NCBI RefSeq assembly: GCF_011813015.1
Contig: NZ_QHLQ01000014.1
Location: forward strand, 54,199-118,198
Length of the DNA stretch: 64,000 nucleotides
Source of the DNA: Parasedimentitalea denitrificans
GTDB lineage: Bacteria; Pseudomonadota; Alphaproteobacteria; Rhodobacterales; Rhodobacteraceae
Reading direction: 5' to 3'
The position numbers and the translations under genes were made by a program. Shown in pieces: positions 1 through 8,116 of this stretch (within the stretch, counting starts at the first letter, position 1; the number at the start of each line of letters is the position of its first letter). The notes under the pieces are model-generated. The model was not told where the DNA came from and ran no database searches. It saw only the letters and a program-made list of their open reading frames with translations.

Positions 1-990
1 CTTTCGGGCCAGTTGGTCCTGTTGTTGTGCTTCGATACGGCCGGGTAGGGTTGCAACAATCGCGGCCGTCACCTCATCCTGAATTGCAAAGATATCATCC
101 AAGGTGCGGTCATATTTTTCTGCCCATATATGAGCATCGTTGGTAGTATCAATGAGCTGAACAGTCACACGCAGCCGTTGCCCCGACTTGCGCACACTGC
201 CTTCGACCAAATACTGCGCTCCTAGCTTTTCGCCGACGTCGCGCAGGTTCACGGCCTGTCCTTTGTAAACAAAGGTAGAGTTTCGTGAGATCACGAACAA
301 TTCGTGGCGGCGGCTCAGCTCAGTCAGGATATCCTCGGTCAAACCGTCCACAAAAAACTCCTGCTCCGGGTCACCGCTAAGATTGTCAAAAGGCAGGACC
401 GCGATAGTTGGCTTGACTGCGCTGACGATGGAAGTTGGCTCAGGTTGCTCCGGCAGCGGGTTGCTGACGTCAGAGCTGTCCAGGTTGACTTGGTAGGCCT
501 GAACGGGGCGCTTCATGTTCTTCAAGTGCTGCTCGCCAAGATCTTGGAATGACAAGTCGAGACGCCCAGAAACCTGGTCGTAAACAGCGGCTGAAACACA
601 AACTTGTCCGGTTCCCGCAAGTTGCTCCAGCCGTGCGGCCACGTTGACCCCGTCGCCAAAGATGTCCCCATCTTCGAAGATGATGTCGCCTAGATTGATA
701 CCGATGCGAAATTCAATACGCTGATCGCCAGCGACATCCCTATTGCGCCGCTTCATCACGGTTTGAACTTTGACCGCACACTGAACAGCGTCTGCCACAC
801 TAGGGAATTCCACCAGCATGCCATCGCCAGTGGTTTTGATGATATGGCCCCGGTTGTCGGTGATCGCAGGGTCAATGAGTTCCAGCCGATGGGTGCGAAG
901 CCGGGCGATTGTTCCGGCTTCATCTGCCTGCATAAGGCGGCTGTACCCAACCATGTCAGCAGCAAGAACGGCGGCAAGTCGTTGTGTCAT
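1..990 (-). CDS. Class III adenylate/guanylate cyclase with FlgO/TolB-like module, 3' end outside window
   Basis: Open reading frame of 330 codons running off the left edge, so the C-terminus is missing. The ATG at 990 follows GGGAG at a good distance. The N-terminal cyclase homology domain (about residues 5-170) shows the two metal-binding aspartates in ADMVGYSRLM and TGDGMLVEF, plus FGDGVNVAARLE. A second domain starts near residue 195 with IAVLPFDNLSGD and VDGLTEDILTELSRR, the FlgO/TolB-N-like fold that in this family usually precedes TPR repeats. The predicted reaction is ATP (or GTP) to cyclic nucleotide in the cytoplasm, with the second module for sensing or oligomerisation. No transmembrane segment lies in the visible part. 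The same FlgO-like module recurs in the regulator at 38.9 kb. The family call is firm; substrate choice and the missing part are unknown. Confidence 0.88.
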   Translation of the reverse strand, partial: MTQRLAAVLAADMVGYSRLMQADEAGTIARLRTHRLELIDPAITDNRGHIIKTTGDGMLVEFPSVADAVQCAVKVQTVMKRRNRDVAGDQRIEFRIGINLGDIIFEDGDIFGDGVNVAARLEQLAGTGQVCVSAAVYDQVSGRLDLSFQDLGEQHLKNMKRPVQAYQVNLDSSDVSNPLPEQPEPTSIVSAVKPTIAVLPFDNLSGDPEQEFFVDGLTEDILTELSRRHELFVISRNSTFVYKGQAVNLRDVGEKLGAQYLVEGSVRKSGQRLRVTVQLIDTTNDAHIWAEKYDRTLDDIFAIQDEVTAAIVATLPGRIEAQQQDQLARK

Positions 991-1053
991 GCGCTTCTCC
1001 CAGACCTAAAGCATACCCGAAAACAGTCTGCTTTTCTATGGTCCAGAAAGGAG

Positions 1054-1872
1054 TCAGGCCGCAGTGGTTGCAGTTATAACATGGGACTGGATTTTACCTT
1101 TGACAGGGCCGTCGCCAAATCTGTCTGCAATGACCTTGGCTGCCTGTTCAGTGATTTCACTTAATAGCCCAGCGTCGCGCGCTTCGATTTCGGCGCGCAG
1201 CGGTGTTCCCTGACAATATGCAATTGCCGGATGCCGGGCCGATGGGGCCGCGCTAACCCCTGCACGGGTTTCAATCTCGACTTTAGCAAAGCCTGCAGCG
1301 TGTAAGTCACTCTTGATCTGCTCAGGATCAGAATAGCCATGCGGAGTTCGGGCCAAGAACCGCGGTGGGTCCTTCGGGAAAAACTGAGAGGCCACTTCGG
1401 TAACTGTGTTGGCAAATTCGTTTTCACTGATTTGGTCCCAAACATTGAAGACAAAGGTGCCGCCGGGTTTCAGGACACGGTGAGCTTGTTGGTACCCCGC
1501 AATCCGATCAGGGAAAAACATGACGCCGTGCTGACAGTGAGCGACATCAAATGTGTCGGCCGCAAATGGCAGATCCAAAGCATCGGCGGGTAGCCATTCG
1601 ATATTATTGGGCTCACCTTGGCGCTGTTCTGCGTGATCCAGCATTGCGGGATTAAGATCTGTTACCACATATCGCGATGTTGGGGAGAGCAGCGGGGCAA
1701 GAATGCGAGGCACCACACCGCTTCCTGCTGCGATCTCTAGAACAGAGGAGGGCTTCTGGGATGCAACCCGTTTGGCGAGATCCTCGGCACAGTCGGTAAA
1801 GATGAGAGGCACGAGATAGGTGTCATAAAACTCAGGAATGGACCCGGTGAATTCCTTGTCAGTCTGGAGCAT
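1054..1872 (-). CDS. SAM-dependent class I methyltransferase
   Basis: A 272-residue protein of the Methyltransf_11/UbiE-like group. Motif I is visible as VLEIAAGSGVVPRIL, the acidic end of strand 2 as VVTDLNPAML, and the post-motif region as FDVAHCQHGVMFFPD. The frame can be extended upstream to 1953, but ATG 1872 follows GGGAGGG by seven bases and gives the usual N-terminus (MLQTDKEFTG), so I place the start there. It should transfer a methyl group from SAM to a small molecule; nothing in the sequence names the acceptor. The gene ends about 60 bases before the start of the cyclase on the same strand, so the two could be cotranscribed. Upstream lies a 545-base region shared with the divergent protease gene. 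Confidence 0.85.
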   Translation of the reverse strand: MLQTDKEFTGSIPEFYDTYLVPLIFTDCAEDLAKRVASQKPSSVLEIAAGSGVVPRILAPLLSPTSRYVVTDLNPAMLDHAEQRQGEPNNIEWLPADALDLPFAADTFDVAHCQHGVMFFPDRIAGYQQAHRVLKPGGTFVFNVWDQISENEFANTVTEVASQFFPKDPPRFLARTPHGYSDPEQIKSDLHAAGFAKVEIETRAGVSAAPSARHPAIAYCQGTPLRAEIEARDAGLLSEITEQAAKVIADRFGDGPVKGKIQSHVITATTAA

Positions 1873-2015
1873 CTGTGCCCTCCCATAAGAACTGAATGCA
1901 GTGTCGCCAAATTTCTTGCCTGGGAACGATAGCACAGACTTCACGATCACCAAGTCTGTCTTTGTTTTGTGTGAGGTAGCAGGAAACGGACACGACGATC
2001 GAAGTTCTGGTGCGA

Positions 2016-2050
2016 GGCGTTAAAGAAATGAGGCGGGCGTTAAAGAATTG
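2016..2050. promoter_or_regulatory. Tandem 15-mer direct repeat, possible regulator site
   Basis: GGCGTTAAAGAAATG at 2016-2030 and GGCGTTAAAGAATTG at 2036-2050 match at 14 of 15 positions and start exactly 20 bases apart, close to two helical turns. They lie between the divergent methyltransferase and protease genes. Reading this as a tandem protein-binding site is inference; no regulator is known. I see nothing else of note in 1873-2417. Confidence 0.35.
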
Positions 2051-2417
2051 CCCAATACGGCGCCGGTTGAATTCGTACCGCAACTTTGACGCATCTGTCT
2101 GTTTCCATGGAGGTGGCACCTCGAAAATCAAATGATTCGTTACCAGAAACGGGTGGAAGTCCTAATTTTGGGGCCTGTCTGTTAAGAAACTCGATCATAT
2201 TTTATTGGTATTTTCGAAAAAAGGTTAACGCCTATGGCGGTTTTTTCGGGACCTGACACCTGTTTTCCTGACATATTGGGAAACAATAACCGGGGGGTTA
2301 GTAAATTGTTAATACTGTCACAATCTGTCCATGAAGTAGTCCATGCTTTGCAACATTGGGCCTCATTCCAGCCCCACGACTGAATGACGATGTCGGTGTG
2401 GGAAATTGGAGTGGTTG

Positions 2418-3131
2418 ATGAGACTTCTTTTAGGAGCGCTGGCTGCTTGCCTGATGTTGGCAAGTCCCGAACGCGCAACGGCGGGTGATCCGTCAAGAAA
2501 CGTACAGTCTGTACATGGATGGGAAGCCGTTGGTCGGTTGAACATTGGTGGGCGGAACATGTGTACCGGTGCATTGATCGCACCAAATCTAGTGCTGACT
2601 GCAGCACATTGTCTGTTCAATCAGGAAACTGGCCGCGAAGTTAAACCGAGCTCGGTTGAATTTGAGGCCGGACTAAATGGTCGCCGTGTCAAAGCGGCCA
2701 GAAGGGTGTCGAGGGTCGTTTTGCACCCGGAATATCAGTTCCGGAAACAGGGGAAATCCCAGATTGGGTATGATGTAGCTGTTTTGCGTCTGGACCGTCC
2801 GATCAACAGCAGTGAGATCATGCCATTTCGGATGGCTGCGGCCCCTCAGCGTGGGGATTCCGTCGGCGTTCTGTCCTATACATATGTTCAGAACAACAAG
2901 CCTAGATTTGAACAGCCCTGCGAAGTGTTAGCCCGTCAGGCGGAAACATTGGTCATGACGTGCCGGGTAGAATTTGGTGCCTCTGGCGCTCCGGTCCTTG
3001 CGGTTGTTCCAGGTCAGGCACCGCGCATAGTTTCAGTGGTTTCAGCCAAGGCCGCGATGGGAAACAAGCGTGTGTCCATTGGCACGGCTTTGGATCAGAC
3101 AATGCAAATGCTAATCCGGAGGGCTGGCTAA
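2418..3131 (+). CDS. Secreted trypsin-like (S1) serine protease
   Basis: A 237-residue protein with a Sec signal peptide (MRLLLGALAACLMLA, cleavage probably after ATA near residue 22) and a chymotrypsin-fold domain. The triad is readable: His64 in LTAAHC, Asp119 in DVAVLRL, Ser189 in GASGAPV. The start is ATG 2418, preceded by GGAG six bases upstream; an upstream in-frame TTG at 2406 lacks this spacing. The protein should act in the periplasm or outside the cell. There is no C-terminal anchor or PDZ domain, so it is not DegP-like. Its stop is followed by a hairpin. It faces the type I secretion locus tail to tail; a role in processing the adhesin is possible but unsupported by the sequence. 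Substrate unknown. Confidence 0.88.
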   Translation: MRLLLGALAACLMLASPERATAGDPSRNVQSVHGWEAVGRLNIGGRNMCTGALIAPNLVLTAAHCLFNQETGREVKPSSVEFEAGLNGRRVKAARRVSRVVLHPEYQFRKQGKSQIGYDVAVLRLDRPINSSEIMPFRMAAAPQRGDSVGVLSYTYVQNNKPRFEQPCEVLARQAETLVMTCRVEFGASGAPVLAVVPGQAPRIVSVVSAKAAMGNKRVSIGTALDQTMQMLIRRAG

Positions 3132-3167
3132 CAGCACTCTATCACCCCGACTGCTTCGAATAGATTT

Positions 3168-3199
3168 ACGGCTTGTATCCCAGCGATACAGGCCGTTTG
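3168..3199 (+). terminator. Hairpin terminator after the protease gene
   Basis: ACGGC-T-TGTATC pairs with GATACA-G-GCCGT across a short loop and is followed by TTTG and a nearby TTTT. It lies 36 bases after the protease stop and could also serve the opposing adaptor gene. The U-tract is weak. Confidence 0.5.
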
Positions 3200-3255
3200 T
3201 CATTTTGGGATAGTGGTAGCGTTGTCTTGCAGGTCGTGCAGCGTTAGTCGGTAGA

Positions 3256-4425
3256 TTATGGTTCGCGAAACGCCTCTCGGGATTTGTACAGCGGCTTGAG
3301 CAAGTACTTCAGGACGGTCTTTGACCCGGTCTGCAACTCGGCAGTGGCGCGCATACCCGGCCGGATCTCAATGTCTTTTTGGCGTTCAGTCAAATCTGAC
3401 CTGTCGACTTTGACAGTAACCCGGTAATACGGAGGCGCGCGCGGATTGCGTTCATCTTCAAACGTGTCAGCCGAGACAAAGCCCACAGTGCCCTTGAGCG
3501 TTCCATAGATGGTATAGTCATAGGCGGACAGTTTGATCGTTGCGACCTGACCGGGCACAACGCTGGCGATATTTTCTGGCTTAACCCGTGCTTCGATGAA
3601 CAGTTCCTCGCCCATCGGAATGATCTCCAGGATCTCCTCGCCTGGACGAATGACCCCCCCGATGGTGGTGACGGCCAAACTGTTGACGATGCCAGCCATG
3701 GGGGACGTGATGACGGTTCGGCTAAGCTGATCCTGCGCTAGCCGCAATTCCTGCTTGCGAGAGGTCAGGTCCTGCAAAGTCATTGAATACTCTTCGGCCA
3801 AGTCCAACTCCGACTGAGTGCCGATTTCGTTGTACTTAAGCCGAGCGTCACTAACCGCCTGTTTGGATCGGTTCACTTCGATCAGGGCGACGATTTTCTG
3901 TTTGTACAGCTTTTCCAGGTTTTTCAGCTCGGCCTTCAACTGGTCCAGGATTTCGCGAGCCCCATCACGACGGCCAGCGAAATCGGTCTGTCGTGCGTTC
4001 AGTAAGGCCTTCTCTGAGGCGAGGATGTCGGAGGACCGTTTCTGTAGCTCTTCGGGGACTATAAAATCATAAGCGCCCTCCAGCTCCGCCTCCAACCGGT
4101 ATCGTCTAATCTCTAGCGCGTCGATTTGATCTTGCAGGTCATCTTTAGCAGCCCGGAACTTGGTGTCTTGCAAGCGTGCCAACACTTGCCCTGCAGTAAC
4201 CGTGTCGCCTTGGCGAACCGACAGCTCGGCCAGAATTCCACCTTCAAGATTCTGTACGATTTGCGACCGAGAGGAGGAGACCACCTCACCATCCGCGCGC
4301 ACTATTTCATCCACCCAGGCAAACGCGGCCCAGACCAGAAACACGATCAAGGCTAGGGCGACAAGATAGATAATTCGACTGGCGCCCCGGCTCGACGCGG
4401 CAAGGTCGTCTTCCGCCTGGCTCAT
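3256..4425 (-). CDS. Type I secretion membrane fusion protein, HlyD/LapC/PrsE family
   Basis: A 389-residue periplasmic adaptor. One N-terminal membrane anchor (IIYLVALALIVFLVWAAFAW, about residues 18-38) is followed by a biotinyl-lipoyl-like half (VVSSSRSQIVQNLEGGIL), a long coiled-coil hairpin (about 90-240), the second lipoyl half (ITSPMAGIVNSLAV) and a beta-barrel with the family's IEARV and GQVATIKLSAYDY. It bridges the inner-membrane ABC exporter and the TolC-like channel. Its ATG overlaps the end of the exporter gene by four bases, so translation is probably coupled. It is the last gene of the adhesin-secretion operon and is near the usual length for the family. Confidence 0.92.
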   Translation of the reverse strand: MSQAEDDLAASSRGASRIIYLVALALIVFLVWAAFAWVDEIVRADGEVVSSSRSQIVQNLEGGILAELSVRQGDTVTAGQVLARLQDTKFRAAKDDLQDQIDALEIRRYRLEAELEGAYDFIVPEELQKRSSDILASEKALLNARQTDFAGRRDGAREILDQLKAELKNLEKLYKQKIVALIEVNRSKQAVSDARLKYNEIGTQSELDLAEEYSMTLQDLTSRKQELRLAQDQLSRTVITSPMAGIVNSLAVTTIGGVIRPGEEILEIIPMGEELFIEARVKPENIASVVPGQVATIKLSAYDYTIYGTLKGTVGFVSADTFEDERNPRAPPYYRVTVKVDRSDLTERQKDIEIRPGMRATAELQTGSKTVLKYLLKPLYKSREAFREP

Positions 4426-6740
4426 TTTTTGTCCCCAGCGGCGAGGTGTGCCAGTACCTGATCACGTGGTCCATCAACAACCATGCGCCCGGCCTGAAGG
4501 ATAAGGGTGCGGTTGGTCAGAGCAAGGATAGGCATCCGGTGGGTCGCAATGATTGCAGTGCGGCCCTGTAGCCACCCTTCGAGACGGCTGACCAAGGTGC
4601 GTTCCAGCGTCTGATCTAACGCAGCGGTTGGTTCATCCAGCAATACGACAGGCGGGTTTTGTAGCCACAGTTGAGCCCAGCCAATGGACTGGCGCTGACC
4701 GATCGACAATCCGCCACCTCCGTCACTAATTTGCAGGTCCAGTCCTTTGGGGTGACCGCGCACATAGGTCCCAAGGCCGGCAAAATCCAATGCTTCCATC
4801 AGGCGCTCATCGTCACGCTCTAGCTGGTTCAGGTTCAGGTTGCTGCGAAGGCTTCCGCTGAACAATCGCACATCTTGGCTAAGGTAACCGATGTTGCGGC
4901 GCAAGTCGCGTGGGTCAATTTGCGACATGTCTGTTCCATCAACCATCACCCGCCCGCGATCAGGGCTGTATAGGCCCGAGAGTACCTTGAGCAACGTGGA
5001 TTTCCCCGACCCATTTGCCCCTAGAATGGCAATGCGTTGACCCGGAGTGATGGCGATGCCCTGAACATCCAAAGTGGGTGCGCCGTCCTCGTCATACCGG
5101 TATTCGACCTCAAGCAGCTCAAACTTGCCCTGAAGCGTCTGACGGCGCAGATAGGAGCGGTCAGCCTCTTTTTCCTGGGGGGCGTGGGCAATAGCATCCA
5201 GCGCCTCTAGGGCGGCCTTGACGTTGCTCCACCGGGCCATTGTGCCAGCGAATTGGGTCAGGGGGGCCAAAGTGCGGCTGGTCAGGATGCCGGTGGCGAT
5301 AATCGTACCGACTGTGAATTCACCAGCGAACACCATGTAGGTACCTAAAACCACAGCGGCGATATAGGTGATCTGCTGCACGCCTTGCGACCAATAAGTC
5401 AGGGCGCTGGATAGGCGGCGTTGTTCAGTCGAAGAATGCGAAGACAGGGCATTCAGCTCATCCCACAGGCGCAGCATGCGGTCTTCGCCACGCTGAGTTT
5501 TCACTGTGTCGAGTTCGCTTACCACTTCGTGCAGCAGACGCCCGGCTTTGGCATTGGCACCCTGCGTTTGGCGTGTAAGCGCAATCATCCGCTTTTGCAG
5601 GAAATATGCAGGCAGCAGCATCAGGATGCCACCAAGTATGACGACCCAGACAATTGGTCCGGCGATTGAAGCGACCAATAGCAGAAACACGGTAACAAAT
5701 GGAACATCTGCCAATGTGGCGATGGTCGAAGAGGTGAAAAACTCGCGCACAGAGCCAAAGTCGCGCATCGCGGCAAACAGCCCCGAGGGCGGTAACGGCT
5801 TCTTGTCAGACCGCATCCCAATCAGGCGCTGCATCAGGTTGCGCTGGATGGACAATTCGATCTGGCGGCCTGCAGCGTCGGTCAGGCGGGCGCGGGCCAG
5901 TTTTAGGGTCGCCTCCAACCCGATTGCCAGAAAGGCGCCGACGGCAAGCACCCACAGGGTCGCTTGTGACTGGTGCGGGATCACTCGGTCATAGACCTGA
6001 AGTGAGAACAGTGCGACTGACACAGCCAGAAGGTTGGACACCAACGAGCCTAGCATGATCTCACCAACCTGACGGCGGTACTTGGGAAACTCTCCCCAGA
6101 ACCAGTGTTCGTTGGCGAGCTTTGGTGTGTGTCGAGCTGCGATTTGCTTTAGCGAGGCGCGGCCGGTTAACGTAGTGCCGCTGAATACAGGAGCGAAGTC
6201 AGCGACTGATACCTCGGCCTGATTATTCGGGCAAGTGGTGTCGAAAATGATCAGGCAGTCATCGACCTGCGACAACACCAGCACACACTGGCCGCCACTC
6301 ATCATGGTGAGCGCAGGCCAGGCATCGGAGCTAACTTGAACGTTGTGGCTGATATTGGGCTGAATGCCGGTTGTTTCCAGCGCCTTGGCCAGCAAGTCCA
6401 ACGAGACGTCGCCGGGGCTGTTGATCCACAGGTATTCGCTTAAGTCGCTGACGGGGACGTCTGTGCCCTTGAGACCCGCAAATGTCGAAATGAGTGTGGC
6501 GCGGTGCTCAATCCGAGCTGCCGTGCCCTCGATCAGTGCGTTTACTTCTTGACCATCGGCGTCGTTGACCGAAGGCTGCTCAACCTTTTGGAACTGTGCG
6601 TTGGCTACATCAGCATCTGAGGACGCAGAGCGGACACGGCCCATAGTCAGGCTGGCCGCTTTGGCCAGTTTTATGACGCTTGCTCCGCCTGCCGCAATTT
6701 TCCCCATCGGAGTTGATTTCTGATCTTGGAACTTGGTCAA
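4422..6740 (-). CDS. Type I secretion ABC exporter, LapB-like permease/ATPase
   Basis: About 772 residues. An N-terminal C39-peptidase-like domain (roughly residues 65-200) lacks the catalytic Cys motif, as in LapB/HlyB-type exporters that bind their substrate without cleaving it. A six-helix ABC membrane domain (about 230-520) and a nucleotide-binding domain follow, with Walker A ILGANGSGKST, signature LSIGQRQ and Walker B VVLLDEPTAALD. The chosen start is TTG 6740, which overlaps the tolC stop as TTGA and follows GGAG by seven bases. An ATG at 6707 would shorten the protein by 11 residues, and the frame can be extended to 6845 only deep inside tolC. It should export the large adhesin encoded first in the operon. 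Confidence 0.92.
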   Translation of the reverse strand: MTKFQDQKSTPMGKIAAGGASVIKLAKAASLTMGRVRSASSDADVANAQFQKVEQPSVNDADGQEVNALIEGTAARIEHRATLISTFAGLKGTDVPVSDLSEYLWINSPGDVSLDLLAKALETTGIQPNISHNVQVSSDAWPALTMMSGGQCVLVLSQVDDCLIIFDTTCPNNQAEVSVADFAPVFSGTTLTGRASLKQIAARHTPKLANEHWFWGEFPKYRRQVGEIMLGSLVSNLLAVSVALFSLQVYDRVIPHQSQATLWVLAVGAFLAIGLEATLKLARARLTDAAGRQIELSIQRNLMQRLIGMRSDKKPLPPSGLFAAMRDFGSVREFFTSSTIATLADVPFVTVFLLLVASIAGPIVWVVILGGILMLLPAYFLQKRMIALTRQTQGANAKAGRLLHEVVSELDTVKTQRGEDRMLRLWDELNALSSHSSTEQRRLSSALTYWSQGVQQITYIAAVVLGTYMVFAGEFTVGTIIATGILTSRTLAPLTQFAGTMARWSNVKAALEALDAIAHAPQEKEADRSYLRRQTLQGKFELLEVEYRYDEDGAPTLDVQGIAITPGQRIAILGANGSGKSTLLKVLSGLYSPDRGRVMVDGTDMSQIDPRDLRRNIGYLSQDVRLFSGSLRSNLNLNQLERDDERLMEALDFAGLGTYVRGHPKGLDLQISDGGGGLSIGQRQSIGWAQLWLQNPPVVLLDEPTAALDQTLERTLVSRLEGWLQGRTAIIATHRMPILALTNRTLILQAGRMVVDGPRDQVLAHLAAGDKK

Positions 6741-8041
6741 AACGTGTCTCCATCGGCCAGGATCCCTAGATCGCGGGCCAGTTCCAATTGGATCAGTACA
6801 ACTTCGTATTTTGAGTCTACATGCGCCTGTTCGCGCTGGACCCATTCCTCGTAGATAGACACGACATCCAGAACCGAGCGCTGTCCTGCATCAAACTGGG
6901 CCTGAAACAGGCGATAAGTTTCTCTGCTGGTCCGGGCGAGAGTAGCGGCCTCGGCCTCTTGACGGCGATACGAAGCCAGTCGTTGGGTTTGGCGGCTGTA
7001 GTTCCGGCGAGCATCTTCTTCTGCCTCAGAGATCTGTCGTTGAGCAGTCTCTCGGGCGGATTCAATTGCCTTCAGCAGGGCAGGAGTGCCCAGCCCTAGT
7101 GGAGTAGCCAGATCCAGTGTTAGCCCGGCGCCAGAACCTTCGTTGGTGGCATTGGCCGCAGCAGCAACCTGTGGCAATATCCCAGCCCGTTCGACTTTGG
7201 TTTGGGCAATAGATCGGTTCGCCTCGGCACTGGCCTTCAGAACGGTCAGATAGCTCGTGCTGTCTGGCGGAGAGCTGAGTGACAATTTTGATGGAGAGGT
7301 TTCAAACTCTTGACCTGTCAGGGCTTTCAGCTCTGCCCGCGATGTGGCTGCTGCTTCATGCGCTGTGGCGCGTGCCGAACTCATGCCATCAATTTTGCTT
7401 CGTACGACCCGCAAATCGGCACGATCCGAAACACCACCTTCGACCCGCCCACGGACGATCCGCTCAAATTCTTTCATTTGGTCAAGCGCCCGCCCGCCAA
7501 GTGCGGCCTTCTCATCGCCCTTCAAGGCCGATACATACAACGCAATTGCTGTCTCAACCCGATTGTTCATGTCAATTGACAGATTAACCGCAGCGACTTC
7601 GACATCAGCAGCGGCAAACTCACGTTCTGCCTTGCGGCGACCGTTGTCAAACAACACCTGTTCAATCAGAATTCCGGCCACAAGATCACCCAGACTGGTC
7701 AGGCTGACGGTCGGGCCGATAGTAGGCAACCAGTTCTTTGATTTGGCTTCGGCACGCAGCTTTGCACTGGTAAGTTCGGCTTCGGATGAACGCGAAGACG
7801 CATTGATGGCCGCAGCCGCAACGTCGCCATAGGAACTGTCCTGCTCCAGAAAAGAACGTCGGTCCAAAAGGGCGGATATCACTTCTGACCCGTTCTCCCC
7901 TTCAGCCTGTTCGAAACTGCTGGAGGGCGCGGCGTCTGGCGCGTCCTCTGATGCAATCTCATTCAAGAACGGGAGGGTGTCTGCGCAGGCCGACAGGCTG
8001 CATAACAGGGCTATCGCGCTGATATGTCGTCGCAATTGCAT
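6737..8041 (-). CDS. TolC-family outer membrane channel, predicted lipoprotein
   Basis: A 434-residue outer membrane efflux protein. The N-terminus has a lipoprotein signal with lipobox LSAC (Cys19). The body shows the repeated long-helix pattern of TolC proteins (AAAAINASSRSSEAEL, ARRNYSRQTQRLASYRRQE) and the family's closing segment GQRSVLDVVSIYEEW. It forms the outer-membrane exit duct for the exporter and adaptor encoded downstream. The gene starts 75 bases after the adhesin stop and its own stop overlaps the exporter start. TolC of enterobacteria is not a lipoprotein, whereas NodT/OprM-type relatives often are. Confidence 0.9.
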   Translation of the reverse strand: MQLRRHISAIALLCSLSACADTLPFLNEIASEDAPDAAPSSSFEQAEGENGSEVISALLDRRSFLEQDSSYGDVAAAAINASSRSSEAELTSAKLRAEAKSKNWLPTIGPTVSLTSLGDLVAGILIEQVLFDNGRRKAEREFAAADVEVAAVNLSIDMNNRVETAIALYVSALKGDEKAALGGRALDQMKEFERIVRGRVEGGVSDRADLRVVRSKIDGMSSARATAHEAAATSRAELKALTGQEFETSPSKLSLSSPPDSTSYLTVLKASAEANRSIAQTKVERAGILPQVAAAANATNEGSGAGLTLDLATPLGLGTPALLKAIESARETAQRQISEAEEDARRNYSRQTQRLASYRRQEAEAATLARTSRETYRLFQAQFDAGQRSVLDVVSIYEEWVQREQAHVDSKYEVVLIQLELARDLGILADGDTF

Positions 8042-8116
8042 TCCGCCCTCTTGCTAGTATGCCCATAGGCGTAGTGTTGGGCCCGACGGCGCTAAGCGCG
8101 CTGTCAGGCCAAATTA

